DNA of 64,000 nt from Diplodia intermedia (GCA_021495925.1 JAKEKT010000086.1:62001-126000); one strand, 5' to 3'; counted from the stretch's first letter, positions 43,445-53,789 are shown. The notes: a model not told the origin generated them from the letters alone. A program made the numbers and translations.

Positions 43445-44506
43445 ATGGCCGACCGCTCCGCGATCCACGACGTATGGCGACAAAACTACGCGTACTACGT
43501 CTACTACGGCATGGCGCTCGACTACATCCCGATCCTGGACCGGCTCTACTCGTACGCCAACACCGCCTCCCAGCGCTCGGCCCTCGGCTACATCGCCATC
43601 GCCAACTACCTACACCTGCGCCTGCCGGTCGACCTCGAGGTCCTGGACTCGCACGACCGCCGGGTCACGCACTACGCGGGGCCGTGGAACGTCGCGCGGC
43701 TGCGGGCCGACGCGTACCGGTACGCGGACGAGCAGCTGGGCGGCGCCGAGGACTTGGACGCGCACAAGGCGCTCGAGGTGTACCGGCTGACGGGCGTCGC
43801 GCGCGACGACCAGGAGGCGCGGTTCCTGGTCAACGACCCGCGGGCCATGGAGGCGTGCGCGTTCCGGGAAGGCTGGCTGTTCGCCCTGGGCGACTTGGGC
43901 GACTTGTGGTGCCGCTACCGCTCGACCGACGGCGGCGAGGTGGCGCTGCGGCTGCTGGCCGAGCTGCCGTTCGAGGCGCGCAAGGCGGGCGAGGATGACG
44001 GCTTGGAGGCGCTTGCGGAGCTGCCGCTGGGCGGGTGCGATGTTGATACCCTGGATGCTCTGATGCCTGATCGTCTGAGCGACGAGAGGGCGCGGGATGC
44101 TGCTGCCGCCCGCCTCGAGCGTGGGAGGGATCTGCCGGATGTCACCGTCGGCGAGGCGGCTGAGACGCCGTCGTGTCCCATCTGCTTCTGCACGTACGGT
44201 CTCGGCCCCGGCTCTGGGTTGCCCTTCGTCCTGATTTGTGGACATGACTTGTGCTACCACTGCGCTCTCAGTTGCCTCAAGAACGACCCTCGCTGCCCGC
44301 ACTGCCGACGCCGGCTCTACCACCGCGTGCCGCTGGCTCGCAGGCCTGGATTCAGCATGGTCACGATGCACGGTGCCAAGCTGCAGGATGTCTTCTGGGA
44401 TGACGAAGAACTCGAGCCGGATCACTGGAACTACTACCGCCCGTTCGGCGATGTCGACCAGGATGAGGGTGAGGAGCTGCATCCGGACCCGGAGGAATGG
44501 CGGTAG
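43445..44506 (+). CDS. RING finger protein with long N-terminal helical region
   Basis: 353 aa from MADRSAIHDVWRQN; the frame is open further upstream to about 43280 (HPIAPLASLPHIPRRAHRFD), so the true N-terminus may be longer through an upstream exon. The RING lies at about residues 240-290: SCPICFCTYGLGPGSG, FVLICGHDLCYHCALSC, RCPHCRRRLYH, i.e. C-x2-C, C-x-H-x3-C-x2-C, C-x2-C, close to RING-HC. The preceding 230 residues are helical with Tyr-rich motifs (QNYAYYVYYGMALDYIPILD, ALGYIAIANYLHLRLPVDLE). The C-terminus is acidic (GDVDQDEGEELHPDPEEW). Probable E3 ubiquitin ligase activity; substrate unknown. Confidence 0.7.
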   Translation: MADRSAIHDVWRQNYAYYVYYGMALDYIPILDRLYSYANTASQRSALGYIAIANYLHLRLPVDLEVLDSHDRRVTHYAGPWNVARLRADAYRYADEQLGGAEDLDAHKALEVYRLTGVARDDQEARFLVNDPRAMEACAFREGWLFALGDLGDLWCRYRSTDGGEVALRLLAELPFEARKAGEDDGLEALAELPLGGCDVDTLDALMPDRLSDERARDAAAARLERGRDLPDVTVGEAAETPSCPICFCTYGLGPGSGLPFVLICGHDLCYHCALSCLKNDPRCPHCRRRLYHRVPLARRPGFSMVTMHGAKLQDVFWDDEELEPDHWNYYRPFGDVDQDEGEELHPDPEEWR

Positions 44507-46423
44507 CTTTGTACAACCTGTCGGCACCTTCTCTGCTCTTGTCGCGGCGTTAAGCTCTACCAGCGGCAGAACACGATACGAGCGGTGGAAAACGATGGGC
44601 ACTTTCTTTTCCTTTCTCTATTTACATGTTCGGTAATGGCAGTGGCGAGGCCACTGCGTATTGATGGATTGGACCTCTTTGGCTTTCTTTTCTCTTCCCT
44701 CTTTTTTTCTCCCGCAGATCCTCCTCGAGTTCATGACTGATCGCGATCCGTCAACCCGATCCCCCGGGAGATGTCAAGGTTCGGAACTGGGTGCCGGGTA
44801 CAGAGCAATTTCTTTCTATAGTCATAGGGGAAACAGCCTCGACCGCTCCATCTACAGGCGTTGTTCATGATCAATGAGAGACGATTTCCAATTGCTGGCT
44901 GTATGCGTACTTCCTGTAATCACTGTTGTAACAGATGAGTGACAGAGAACACAATGATAGAACGCAAGCGGTATCACCGTCGCCGCTGCTTGGTGAGCTG
45001 TCGGTAGCGTTGTCAAGCGCTCGACGGCGTAGTTCATGTGGCTGTTGGCCAGGATAGCAATGTGATCATATAGACTGAGGTAGTCAATATAGAGTCGTCA
45101 CGCAAGCCAAATGCCAGAAACGAAATCTTACCAAACGTTCATGACAGGTAGGGCTGAGTAGCCGGTGCGGCGATTGGCCCTGGCGGCGTCGTCGTCGGGA
45201 TCGTCCATTCCCCTGCGCATCTCATCCTAATTATGGCGCGTTTGAGTGCGGAGTACGGTGGCAGACTCGATCGACTCCGTATTGTCGGCCAGATTCCGCA
45301 CGGGCATGGGCTTCGGAGTCCTGATCCTCGTTACCGAGCATGAGCGCCCCCGATTCTCCTTCTCGTTGGCTTCCTCATGGGCGTTGACGGCGTTCCAGTA
45401 GGACTGTGCCTCAGGATGGGTCGGTGTGCGTTCATCTGGAGCCTACATGAGTTCGCCCTTCTGGTAGCTGTCAAGGGTTGCGGTGATCTCCTTCGGCCAT
45501 TTGTCCTTCAAAGTCATCCGTTCGGGATCCTCCGACCTCCTTGCCCCAGTATCGCTGACCCTTAGTCCCAAAACGAGGCGGGTTTAGCATTTGCGATGTC
45601 TTCAAGCCCTGGTTCATCTCTGTGGGTTTGAATTCAGGGCAGCTTGAGCCCGGTTGTCGTTGGCATTCATGTCGGTCCGGAGCGAGGTGACGTGTGACCC
45701 GACCAAGAACACGACATCGACACTCTGGTCTTCCTGTGTCTCTTTGCCCTTCTTGATAGCTGGTTATGATTCTGTTGTAGCGTTAGCGTTGCAGCTGGTC
45801 ATGCTCAGGAAGATCTTACGACGAGCGTGGCTCCGCGCCGGAGCTCTCGTCGTGACAGTGCGTAGGTGAAAGACCGCGAGACTCCTGATAGAGCGCTTAC
45901 AAGCTGAAGTCGCAGAAATTATGGCAGGTTCTAGAGGATTTGGTGCGCTTTCAATGATAACTTACCGCTTTGCGCGCACATGGTGAAGTGTCGGGTAGCC
46001 ATCGCGGCGGGCGCCATCGATGAATGCGACCGACAGTTGGCGGCATCCGCGACCACGCTCAAAATCACGACGCACATCGTGGTTGAGGGCACAAGCCGCA
46101 TGCTAATGGCGTCGTAGCTCCCTTCATCTGCAGGTGAGCGGGCGCAGGTGAGCGCGCATGCATACATGGTCTACCTCTTCAGCGGAAGCGTGGCGGCGCG
46201 GTCGCAACACTGAGCTACCGCCGCGAGCTCACCACCAAGACAATCTCAGCTGCGCGGCGCGATCATCAGCAGCAGGCGCGGAACGCACAGAGTCACCGCA
46301 GCTACAGCTTCCAAGGCTCTCTCCTCGCATCTCCACCAAAGCCGGCCTCGACTCCAGCAGATTCAGACCTCTCTTCCTCAGTCACCGGCGCAAGGCCAGT
46401 GCAATGACGAAAAGATAATTGTT
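44507..46423. other. Intergenic, with one possible secreted-protein exon
   Basis: On the minus strand an exon at 45966-46101 would encode MRLVPSTTMCVVILSVVADA followed by a Cys and a CAAAGCG|GTAAGT donor, which resembles a secretory signal and first exon. I could not follow the downstream exons (candidate region 45380-45800), so it is not annotated as a gene. The rest is without recognisable content. Confidence 0.3.
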
Positions 46424-46609
46424 CGCGTCACCTCGAGACAGTGCAATACGAGGGACACCGTGGGAAGTGACGTGAGCAAGCTCAGCGGCCACCACCCGGT
46501 TTCCAAAAACAAGATTAATCTAGAATCTCCGTAGAGAAGCTTCCAGAGATTAAACTGAAAAGAACGGCCACTGCCATTAATCTAAGCCAAAAGGCAAAGA
46601 GAAAGAGCT
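46424..46609 (-). ncRNA. U2 snRNA-like locus B
   Basis: Minus strand from about 46609: TTTCTCTTTGCCTTTTGGCT then TAGATTAATGGCAGTGGCC where U2 has TAGATCAAGTGTAGTATCT, so the recognition hexamer is GCAGTG. Then GTTCTTTTCAGTTTAATCTC, hairpin TCTC-TACG-GAGA (46526-46537), GATTAATC, Sm-like TTGTTTTTGG, and terminal stem CCTCG/CGAGG (46449-46453 with 46431-46435) closing the loop TATTGCACTGTCT. Compared with loci A and C, both hairpins keep pairing although their sequence differs. A TATA-like box lies upstream and a CCTTGCGCCGG block downstream. Either a variant U2 or a decayed copy; the 5' domain has one more change than locus A. Confidence 0.75.
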
Positions 46610-46650
46610 GAAGAAGAAAAGAAGAGGAGGATCGACGAAGAGCGGATGGG

Positions 46651-46658
46651 CTTTTATG
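46651..46658 (-). promoter_or_regulatory. TATA-like box of U2-like locus B
   Basis: CATAAAAG on the minus strand, about 42 nt upstream of the presumed RNA start. Confidence 0.5.
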
Positions 46659-47631
46659 TGCGGCCTGGGCTTGGCATGCCCGGCTCCGGCAGCAGATCTT
46701 CCGCGTTCACGTGGTATCCTGGGGGAGGCAGCGGGCTGGGCTGGGTTGCCCGTGCGCTGCGGCGGCCGTGCAAGGCAGGCGCGACTGGCCTGGTGTGGAA
46801 GGCTGTGGAACCGTGCGGTGGTGGCGGCTTAGCGCGAGACGGCTGGCTTGCCCGCGCTGGCGGAAGCTCTCTCATGGGCCGGGACCTCGCGGTGGCTTCT
46901 CCCAAACGCGCTTCGGACCGGTTCTCTGCGCCAATTGCGCGCAGTCCCACGGCCTTGTCGTGCCTTGCCTCGAGTGGAGGACATGAGAAGCGATGCCAAC
47001 GACAGCAATCATCATTGCGTGGGATTAACGAGAAAGACTTCCCATAGCGCTGGATGTTTCATCTTTCGCTTTTGATGTTGCTGTTGATTTCCACACTTGA
47101 AACTTCTCTTGACAGACAACGGTGTACCTCTTCGCCAATAGCCCTTTTGTTAACATTCGACAGCTTGACTTATCGAGATATATACCTACGTAGAGCTGCT
47201 CCAATTTCAACTACAGAGATCTATCTTGTCTTCACTGGAGTGGTTGGACGAATGCTTGTGTACTTAAGCACTGTGATCTCAGACCAGATGTGTCCGAATT
47301 GAGTTTCCCCAGTGTGGACGTGCATGTTGGCAATTTCCACCTGTTACGAAGGCAAGCAGTGGGCAAATCATCGTAGTTCCTGAGCTTTACCTGCTTTCGG
47401 GCCGTAGGGAGGGCTAATTGTGTAGTTGTCGCGAATGAGTGGTGAGGAATCGTGAAGTGTGCGCGCTGTGTGCTCTCCAACACCTCACGGAGAACCAGCG
47501 CCCACCCACGAAAATGCCTGGCTATCTAGATCTTCTTTCTGCCTCCCGCGCTCCTAACCTTTCCACCTCCAGCCCGACGACGCCGCCGCCAACACCGCCG
47601 ACGCCGTCACCACCACCACCACCACCACGAC
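46659..47631. other. Intergenic between divergent transcripts
   Basis: Upstream region of U2-like locus B and of the plus-strand gene at 47632. GC-rich frames at 46646-47075 are on both strands and have no domain. Confidence 0.4.
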
Positions 47632-48708
47632 ATGCCGCCGTCGCGGCCGCCGTCATCCTCGCCCTCCAAAAAGTCCACCGCGGGTGGCAACACCAAGCTC
47701 GCGCTCCCGCGCAAGTCCGTCCCGGCGCCGCTCACGCGGCTCAAGTTCATCCCGCAGCGCCCGCCCGCCGCCGACCGCCGCCAGCTGCCCGCCTCGCTCG
47801 CGCAGGCCGGCCCAAACCGGGCCACCACCATCAAGATGGCCTCGCCATCAAAGCGCCCGGCCGCCGCCGCCCCCGCCGCCGACCCCTCCCCCTCCCCCTC
47901 CTCCGCCTCCTCCGCGCTGTCGCCCGGAGGCGCCGCGGGCTTGAGGAAGCTCCGGCTCCTCAACGCCTCGACGGCCGACCTGCCGGGCGCAGCAGCAGCA
48001 GCCGCCGCCGCCGCCACCGCCGCCGCTGCCACCACCACCGGCCCGCCCGCCCGCCCGACGCCTCCCTCCCGCCTCCCGCTGGCCGCCGTGCGCTCGCCCG
48101 CCTCGCCCGCCGCGCCCGCTCCCGCCGCCTCCGTGCCTTCGGGCACCCCCCGCACCCTGCGCTACGGCGCCGCGCCGCCGTCGCCCGCCCCGCAGTGCCC
48201 GCTGCCGCCGCTGCCTCCCGCCGCCTACATCCCGGCCGGCACGCGGCGCATCGTCTCGGCGCCTCTGGCGGTTCCCCGGGCGCGGCCCTCCCTCGCCGCC
48301 GCCGCTGCCGCTACTGCTACTGCTACTGCTACTGCCACTGCTGCCGCCGCCCCCGCCGCCGCTCCTCCCCGCCGCCGTCCCCGCCGCCCCATCCCCAACT
48401 TCTCGCGGCCGCTCTCCGGCGAGGGTGGGCGCGGCTCCTGGCCGCAGCGCTCGTCGTCGCTGCCGGTGCCGCCGCGCGGCCCGGTCGGCGTGGCGCTGTC
48501 GGAGCCGCTGCTCCACCGGCTGGAGATGCTGGCGGAGGAGGATTTGGTGCCGTTTGTGGGGGAGGAGGAGGAGGATGATGATGATGATGAGGATGAGGAT
48601 GAGGAAGACGAGGAGGGAGGTGGTGGTGTCTGGCCGCTCCCGGGCGGTCGGGAGCGCGCTGACAAGCCGCTGCCGCCGCTGCCGACTGTGCTGAAGAAGG
48701 ACGAGTAG
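47632..48708 (+). CDS. Low-complexity Ala/Pro-rich protein
   Basis: 358 aa from MPPSRPPSSSPSKK. Most of it is Ala, Pro, Ser and Arg, with GCC/ACT triplet runs at 47995-48030 and 48300-48360. Ordered stretches are TKLALPRKSVPAPLTRLKFI, LSEPLLHRLEMLAEEDLVPF and the end DKPLPPLPTVLKK; the latter two flank a run of acidic residues (EEEEDDDDDEDEDEEDEE). Such composition suits a nuclear or scaffold protein, which is inference. The frame is supported by the regular GC-ending codons and single stop, but two other frames are also open in the same stretch, so confidence is limited. Confidence 0.45.
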   Translation: MPPSRPPSSSPSKKSTAGGNTKLALPRKSVPAPLTRLKFIPQRPPAADRRQLPASLAQAGPNRATTIKMASPSKRPAAAAPAADPSPSPSSASSALSPGGAAGLRKLRLLNASTADLPGAAAAAAAAATAAAATTTGPPARPTPPSRLPLAAVRSPASPAAPAPAASVPSGTPRTLRYGAAPPSPAPQCPLPPLPPAAYIPAGTRRIVSAPLAVPRARPSLAAAAAATATATATATAAAAPAAAPPRRRPRRPIPNFSRPLSGEGGRGSWPQRSSSLPVPPRGPVGVALSEPLLHRLEMLAEEDLVPFVGEEEEDDDDDEDEDEEDEEGGGGVWPLPGGRERADKPLPPLPTVLKKDE

Positions 48709-48919
48709 GGGAGAGGGGGAAGAGTGGAGGGTTTGGGTTTTTTTCTTTGCTTGTTTGCGGTTTGCGGTTTTCTTCTTCATCATCGGCATCAGCGGCGGCA
48801 GCGGCAGCGGCACGAGCGCGGTTGCGCTATAAAAGTACGGCGATTCTTCCTGGCACGGGCTTTTCTTCTTCTTCTTCTTCTTCATCTTCTTCTTCAGCCG
48901 GCGCGCTCTTCACGATATC

Positions 48920-49240
48920 ACCAGCGACGATCTCGCATACCATCACCACGCCGCCTGCACAAAGCTGCTCACACTTCGCATCACTTCATCGCACAGCTGC
49001 GCACAAAGCTCCTCCCACATCACATCACCGGCGACGATCTCGCACAGCATCATCACACTGCCCACAGGGCTCCGCACACACCACACGACCTCATCATACT
49101 GTCCACGAGGCCTCTCTACGTCACATCAGCTGCGACGATCTCGCACGACACGAGCACATTGCCCACGGGACTTCTCTCACACCACCACATCAGCGACGAT
49201 CTCGCACTTCACCACCACACTGCCCACAGGGCCGCTCGCA
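48920..49240. repeat. Minisatellite in a gene leader, about 50-bp unit
   Basis: GCGACGATCTCGCA recurs at about 48924, 49031, 49132 and 49193, each followed by a CAYCA-rich stretch and three by GCCCACAGGGC or GCCCACGGGAC; weaker copies lie at about 48975 and 49085. The units differ by length changes and substitutions. The array lies immediately upstream of the start codon at 49288, so it would be in the promoter or 5' leader. A CTT repeat at 48866-48897 precedes it. Confidence 0.7.
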
Positions 49241-49287
49241 AACCACACCACCACATCACAGCACACACTCAGCCCACCTCCACAAAC

Positions 49288-49911
49288 ATGTCCGGCTTCC
49301 AAACCCTCGCCGACCGCATGCGCGCCCGCGGCCTCACCCGGCCCCCCAGCACCAGCAGCGACACCAGCCCGCTCACCTCACCCACCTCGCACCGCACCAG
49401 CCAGACTCCCAGCCACGAGACGGGCAGCACATCCAGCCCATCCCACAGCGCCAGCCCGAGTCCCACCCCACACCCCCGCCACCACCACCACTCCTCCCGC
49501 ATAACCGCCACCGCGACCACATCCCCCCGCACCGCCTTCACCGCAACCCCCCGCATCCCAAGCACCGACCCAGCACGGCAGGCCGCACACTCCCAACTCG
49601 CCGCCGAGCAGCGGCGCGCGCGCGAGCTGGAGGCCGCCGTGGCGGCGCGGGACCGCACGATACGCGCGCTGAATGACCGGGTCGACGCGCAGGGAAGGGA
49701 GAATGCGGATAGTGCGATTGCGGCGCGCGCGCTGTATGGCGAGCTCGAGGCGCAGGCGAGGTGGGTGGATGGGTTGTTGGTTGAGGTTAGGGATCAGAGG
49801 AGGAATATGAGGAGGGTTTTGGGGGATTTTGGGGGGTTGAGGAGGGGGGGTCCAGTGGGGGGAGATGCGGAGGAAGGGGAGGGAGAGGGGGAGGGTGCGG
49901 AGGGGCGGTGA
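49288..49911 (+). CDS. Hypothetical protein with C-terminal coiled coil
   Basis: 207 aa from MSGFQTLADRMRARGL. Residues 20-95 are Ser/Thr/Pro/His-rich. Residues 100-175 form a predicted coiled coil (AAEQRRARELEAAVAARD, TIRALNDRVDAQGRENADSA, ALYGELEAQARWVDGLLVEV). The end is Gly/Glu-rich. The start is the first ATG after the minisatellite leader; the frame continues open upstream, through the repeats, so the repeats could be translated if transcription starts earlier. No named family. The next gene, on the other strand, also encodes a coiled coil. Confidence 0.5.
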   Translation: MSGFQTLADRMRARGLTRPPSTSSDTSPLTSPTSHRTSQTPSHETGSTSSPSHSASPSPTPHPRHHHHSSRITATATTSPRTAFTATPRIPSTDPARQAAHSQLAAEQRRARELEAAVAARDRTIRALNDRVDAQGRENADSAIAARALYGELEAQARWVDGLLVEVRDQRRNMRRVLGDFGGLRRGGPVGGDAEEGEGEGEGAEGR

Positions 49912-50428
49912 TGGGGCGTGGGTTTTTTTGTTTGCTTTTCTTTTCTTTGGTCTTGTGGTGGGAGGTTTGGTTTTTCTTTGGTTTTTTTGCTGAGGGTTTT
50001 GCTCGGATCTGCCTGCTTTTGGGCTGGGTCTGCTTTCGCCTAAGCTGAGTGGGCTGAGTCTTGATTTCGGAATTGTAGCATAGCGAGGCGCGAACTCTTG
50101 AGTCGGTACGCCGATGGGGGAAAAAATTTCATGATGGTCACGACAATCACTTCTGATCCCTTGCAAAAGTACACTCTGTGGCGGGCAAAAAGACTGGTCC
50201 GTGGACAAGTCCGTGAAAATCCATTGAATTCTGTAATCCTTCGCCTCCTTCCATGCCTGAAAATCTGTATCCTCCCATTATGCTTTTACTCCATACTTTT
50301 CGGTGCTGTGTGTCACAATCGCTGGTTTGATTCATTCGTGTGCTGAATCGGTGAGATCAAATGGTTTGGTGATGCATCAGACGCTGAGTTCTTCTCAAGC
50401 GCTGGATTGGGAGGCTGATCTGCTCCAT

Positions 50429-50590
50429 GTCGGAAATGTAGACGTGCTGATGTGTGTCGGGAATGAAGATGTGGTTATGTCTGTCGGAAATGAAGATGTG
50501 GTGATGTCTGTCGGGAATGAAGAAGTGGTCATGTCTGTCAGAAATGAAGATGAGACGATGTGTGTCGGAAATGGAGACGATGACCGGAAT
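50429..50590. repeat. 27-bp minisatellite x 6
   Basis: Units beginning GTCGGAAATG or GTCGGGAATG repeat every 27 bp from 50429, with GAAGATGTGGT in the middle of most. As 27 is a multiple of three, both strands are open through it: plus gives a VGNEDVVMS repeat, minus a RHNHIFIPD-type repeat. It lies just 3' of the spliced model of the gene at 50610-51187, so I treat it as non-coding. Confidence 0.75.
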
Positions 50591-50609
50591 GGTGAGATGA
50601 AGAGCTGAT

Positions 50610-51187
50610 TTAATGTCGTCTGCCCAATAAGGGAATCGTGAAATCGGAACTCGTGAGGAATGGTTTTGGTGGCGCGCTCCATGGAGGCATCTTGCCGCTG
50701 GTGGTGTTGAAGGCGTCGGCGGCGGAGGAGCTCTATATAGACCATAAGTAGACAAATGCTCAGGAAGATGGAATATGAGACCGACATACCACTCACGGAT
50801 CTCCCAGTCCCCAGCTTCAAACCTCTCCAGCTTCCTTGTCACCCACTCGGCCGAGTGCTGGCCAACACTCCTCATGAAGTGGCTTTTCTTTTCATAGGAG
50901 AGCTTCTTCTGGCCCTCCATCCAGACGGCGTGGAACCTCTGCTTCGCCTTGCGCAGAGTTCTCTCGACAAATGTTTTGAGGCGCTGGAGATCCCTCCTCG
51001 CCGCCTCCAGGTCGCTCTCCAGTCTCGCATTGCGGCGGTGGAGAACGCCGATCTCCTGCTGGTTGAGCATGAGGAGGAGGTCCTTCCTCTCCACCTCCTC
51101 CCTCAGCTTCTCCAGTTCTTCTTGCTTCTCGACCAGGAGGTCGGCGAGGAGGGATGTGTTGGCCATTGTGGCCGAGATGGGTGACAT
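50610..51187 (-). CDS. Coiled-coil protein, two exons
   Basis: complement(50610..50697, 50790..51187), 161 aa. Start MSPISATMANTSLLADLL; an upstream in-frame ATG at 51262 would add 25 residues. Residues 15-75 are a strong coiled coil (VEKQEELEKLREEVERKD, LLLMLNQQEIGVLHRRNA, RLESDLEAARRDLQRLKTFV) and residues 85-130 a basic helix (RFHAVWMEGQKKLSYEKKSH, SAEWVTRKLERFEAGDWEIR). The intron (GTATGT...CACCAG, phase 2) leads to a short end. If it is not spliced, the frame reads through to 50357 and includes the 27-bp minisatellite as a His-rich tail; I favour splicing because the intron sequence is C-rich and has a donor matching consensus. Confidence 0.5.
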
Positions 51188-51262
51188 GTTTGGGGTGAGA
51201 GGGAAAGGAAGAGGAAGAGGCTTGGAGCGAGGAGCTGAAATATCTAGAAGAGCTCGGGCCAT

Positions 51263-52299
51263 GTGCGCGGCTTCCGTTTTTGCTGTTTTGCGACCTCACT
51301 TCAGCAAGAAGGCGAATATCTGGCGCTATACCAAGTCGGGTCAGATCCGTGGGAGCTGGGTGAAAATTAACCAATTATCAACGCGAAGGTGGCCCACGAG
51401 CGGATGGAATTGTACAGAGAATGGACTCCGTACCGTACAAAGCTATATCAAGATGTACTACGGCCATGAGAACTCTGTCGGGATTCTTGATGGACACAGG
51501 GTCGATGCCGAGTGTGCGATCGGCAACTTCATATGTACAGGCAACGAACGCTGTAGTCAAGCAGAAGGAAGACACAGTTCAAGAAGCAACGGAGCACGAG
51601 GACAGACTGGTCGGGAGTATCGACAAGCTACAGGCCTGGATGAGGTCTTGCACCGGTCGATAAGTATGTGGTTCCAGCAAGCTGAAGGCTTCAATGGCAT
51701 GGAAATCACGCCGGTTGCGAATAGGCGCGCTTTCGGTGAGTACTTTGCAAACAACAGTTGGACGCATAAGGAGATTGGAGAGCTGAACGGAAGTAATATG
51801 GCGATCAGCCGAATTCGGCTATGGGATATTGTGGTCACTGGTCAGGCCAGGCTGAGCTGATTCTGGCCTGCCGACGACCATTACGTTCCTCATTCGCCTC
51901 GGCCTGATACTTACAAAGGCTGATGCAGTCAATCACCATACGAGCTGATGAAATTGATCAACAATGTGGAATGGTAGGCTTTGCTGTGAAACGTGCCAGA
52001 TTGTGTTTCGAGTGGACATTGTTTACGAAAAAGGCGACCTACTCTTTCTCGCGAAGTGGAGCAGTTTTGAAGCACTGCGTATTGTCACCCACAGCTGTCC
52101 GTGTGTTATGCGCATGATGTCATGCATCCCGGTGTGGCGCGGTGTTCAGTCACTCGCGTCTTCAAAAGCTCTCCGCGTTTCTGGGCGGGCGAACCCTCCT
52201 CAACTACCTTCCTCAACCTGCCTCGGTCAACTTCCTGCTCCGCAACGCGTCTGCAAATAAACCCGTTGCGCAACCTGAGGCTTTGATCCCGTTTCCAAA
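51263..52299. other. Intergenic
   Basis: Short frames only. 51300-51860 has frames on both strands without domain. The last 30 bp form the leader of the gene at 52300. Confidence 0.4.
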
Positions 52300-53294
52300 A
52301 TGCCCAACTCCAATGAGCATGACACCGAGATGAGCGACGCTGCTCCGCCCAACAAGTATGTCAGATCTTCTGATTCCAATGAGATGTTCTGACACTCGTT
52401 CACAGAGAGAACACTGATCGCGATGCTGGTCATGGCACTGAGGGCCTTAGCCGCCTCCGTCCTCGCAATGCTGCTGGCTTGACCACCCCGCCGCCCGCAC
52501 CTACGCGTGGAAACTTCATCAGCACCAACACGTCCGACGGAACGCCCTTCGAAAGTCGCCCGGTGGCAAACAACGCCAACCAGATCATCGCTCCAGCCAT
52601 CGCTCCCGCCGAAGCCAACAACCCTGCCGCGGTCAACAAGAGTCATGCTTCCAAGGCAGTCCGTCCCCCAGTCCGTGTCCGTGAGGGTAGGTCGAAAAAC
52701 TCACCCTGGCACACCTGGGACCGCCTGCTCGCCATCATGAACCAGCACCTCGGAGATCCCTCTGTCGGCCTGGCCCGGATCCACAAACTGGCTGACAAAA
52801 GCCTGAGCTACCGCCAGCAGAGTGTTGGGAAGAAGGCCATTCAGCAGGAAGTGGCGATCAAGGGCCGCCAGCTGAGCTCATCCGAGCGCAACGAGCTCAG
52901 GAAGGCGGCCGTCGCTGCCGATCCGTCGTACAACCAGTTGCTCAAGGTCATGGGCAACAAGGGCGGCAAGCACACCGATGAGCAGATTGTACGTCTCGCG
53001 AAGGGCAAGACGCTGATACACCGTTGCTGCCGCTGCCACAAGGCGAGCAAGGGCAGGCACACGGGAAAGGCGAGGGCGGATGCTAACCTGGGCGGTTCCA
53101 GGTGCGCATGCGGCCATATGCATTGCCTTATCTGCTTGAACGTGCAGAGGACGGGGGACAGCCTCATCGAGTTCCAGTTCATGGGACTGGAGGACAACGA
53201 TGACGATGACGATGAGGGCAACGGTGACCACCATGATCATGGCATGGCTGGCGTGACGACGGCCGTGGGAGCGTTGTCCCTGCACCAGCACTGA
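52300..53294 (+). CDS. Zinc-binding protein with CC-x-C ... C-x-H-x2-C-x2-C motif
   Basis: join(52300..52355, 52406..53294), 314 aa. The 50-nt intron (GTATGT, TTCTGACAC, TCACAG) is phase 2 and links MPNSNEHDTEMSDAAPPN to the long exon. The N-terminal 130 residues are disordered. Residues 135-235 are basic and helical (SPWHTWDRLLAIMNQHLG, KGRQLSSSERNELRKAAVAA). The Cys cluster at about 240-280 reads LIHRCCRCHKASKGRHTG, then SRCACGHMHCLICLN: ligands C-C-x2-C, C-x-C-x-H-x2-C-x2-C, close to the zinc-ribbon pattern of the miniprotein at 28505. The end is acidic then His-rich (DNDDDDDEGNGDHHDHG). Probable nuclear or ribonucleoprotein role is inference. Confidence 0.6.
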
Positions 53295-53749
53295 GTCTGC
53301 CGCAGAATCAGCGCAAAGGATGGCATTGAAGCCGCGCTCACTGGAGCTCTTAGATAGAACAATTCTCTTGGACAAACAGTCAGCAGTACCAGCCGCGCGC
53401 GGTCACTTCCGCTGCCCGTTGGCGGCAGCAGCTACCGCACAGCAGCGTCTGCTGTCCCAGACTCGTCGATAGCATCCAAACCGGCACCGTATCCGGTATC
53501 CCAAGCTTCGCTGTGCTCACTCTGATCTCTCGTGACCTCGCCCACCCTCCTCCGTTGTGAAAATGTCACCGCGTGCCACCCACCCTGCCCACCCCGCCTG
53601 CCCACCCCGAGCGCGACCACCCACGTGCCCCACCCGCTCCACCCGCACCCCGGCCGCCACTTCCCCATCGGGCCTGGCGTGCGTCAACGTGATGCCTCGT
53701 GCGTTGCCGTGGCAGCTGGACACCGCGCGCTCGGGCCATGCTGCTCGCC
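53295..53749. other. Intergenic upstream of U2-like locus C
   Basis: C-rich stretch at 53575-53660. No gene recognised. Confidence 0.4.
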
Positions 53750-53757
53750 CATATAAA
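53750..53757 (+). promoter_or_regulatory. TATA-like box of U2-like locus C
   Basis: CATATAAA about 33 nt before the presumed 5' end of the U2-like RNA. Confidence 0.6.
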
Positions 53758-53789
53758 CCCGCCCGCTCCTCGACCTCCCTCTCCTCTCC

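Noticed and set aside
44735..44800. 5S rRNA-like fragment (GTTCGGAACTGGGTGCCGGG)
   Set aside because: Only a short GC-rich resemblance; no conserved 5S internal control region or helices.
47439..48578. 379-codon plus-strand frame in another phase of the gene at 47632
   Set aside because: Arg/Pro/Ala-only translation with no ordered segment; the chosen frame has ordered C-terminal segments and a single clean stop.
50303..50608. 101-codon plus-strand frame with VGNEDVVMS repeats
   Set aside because: Most of it is the 27-bp minisatellite; no independent evidence of translation.
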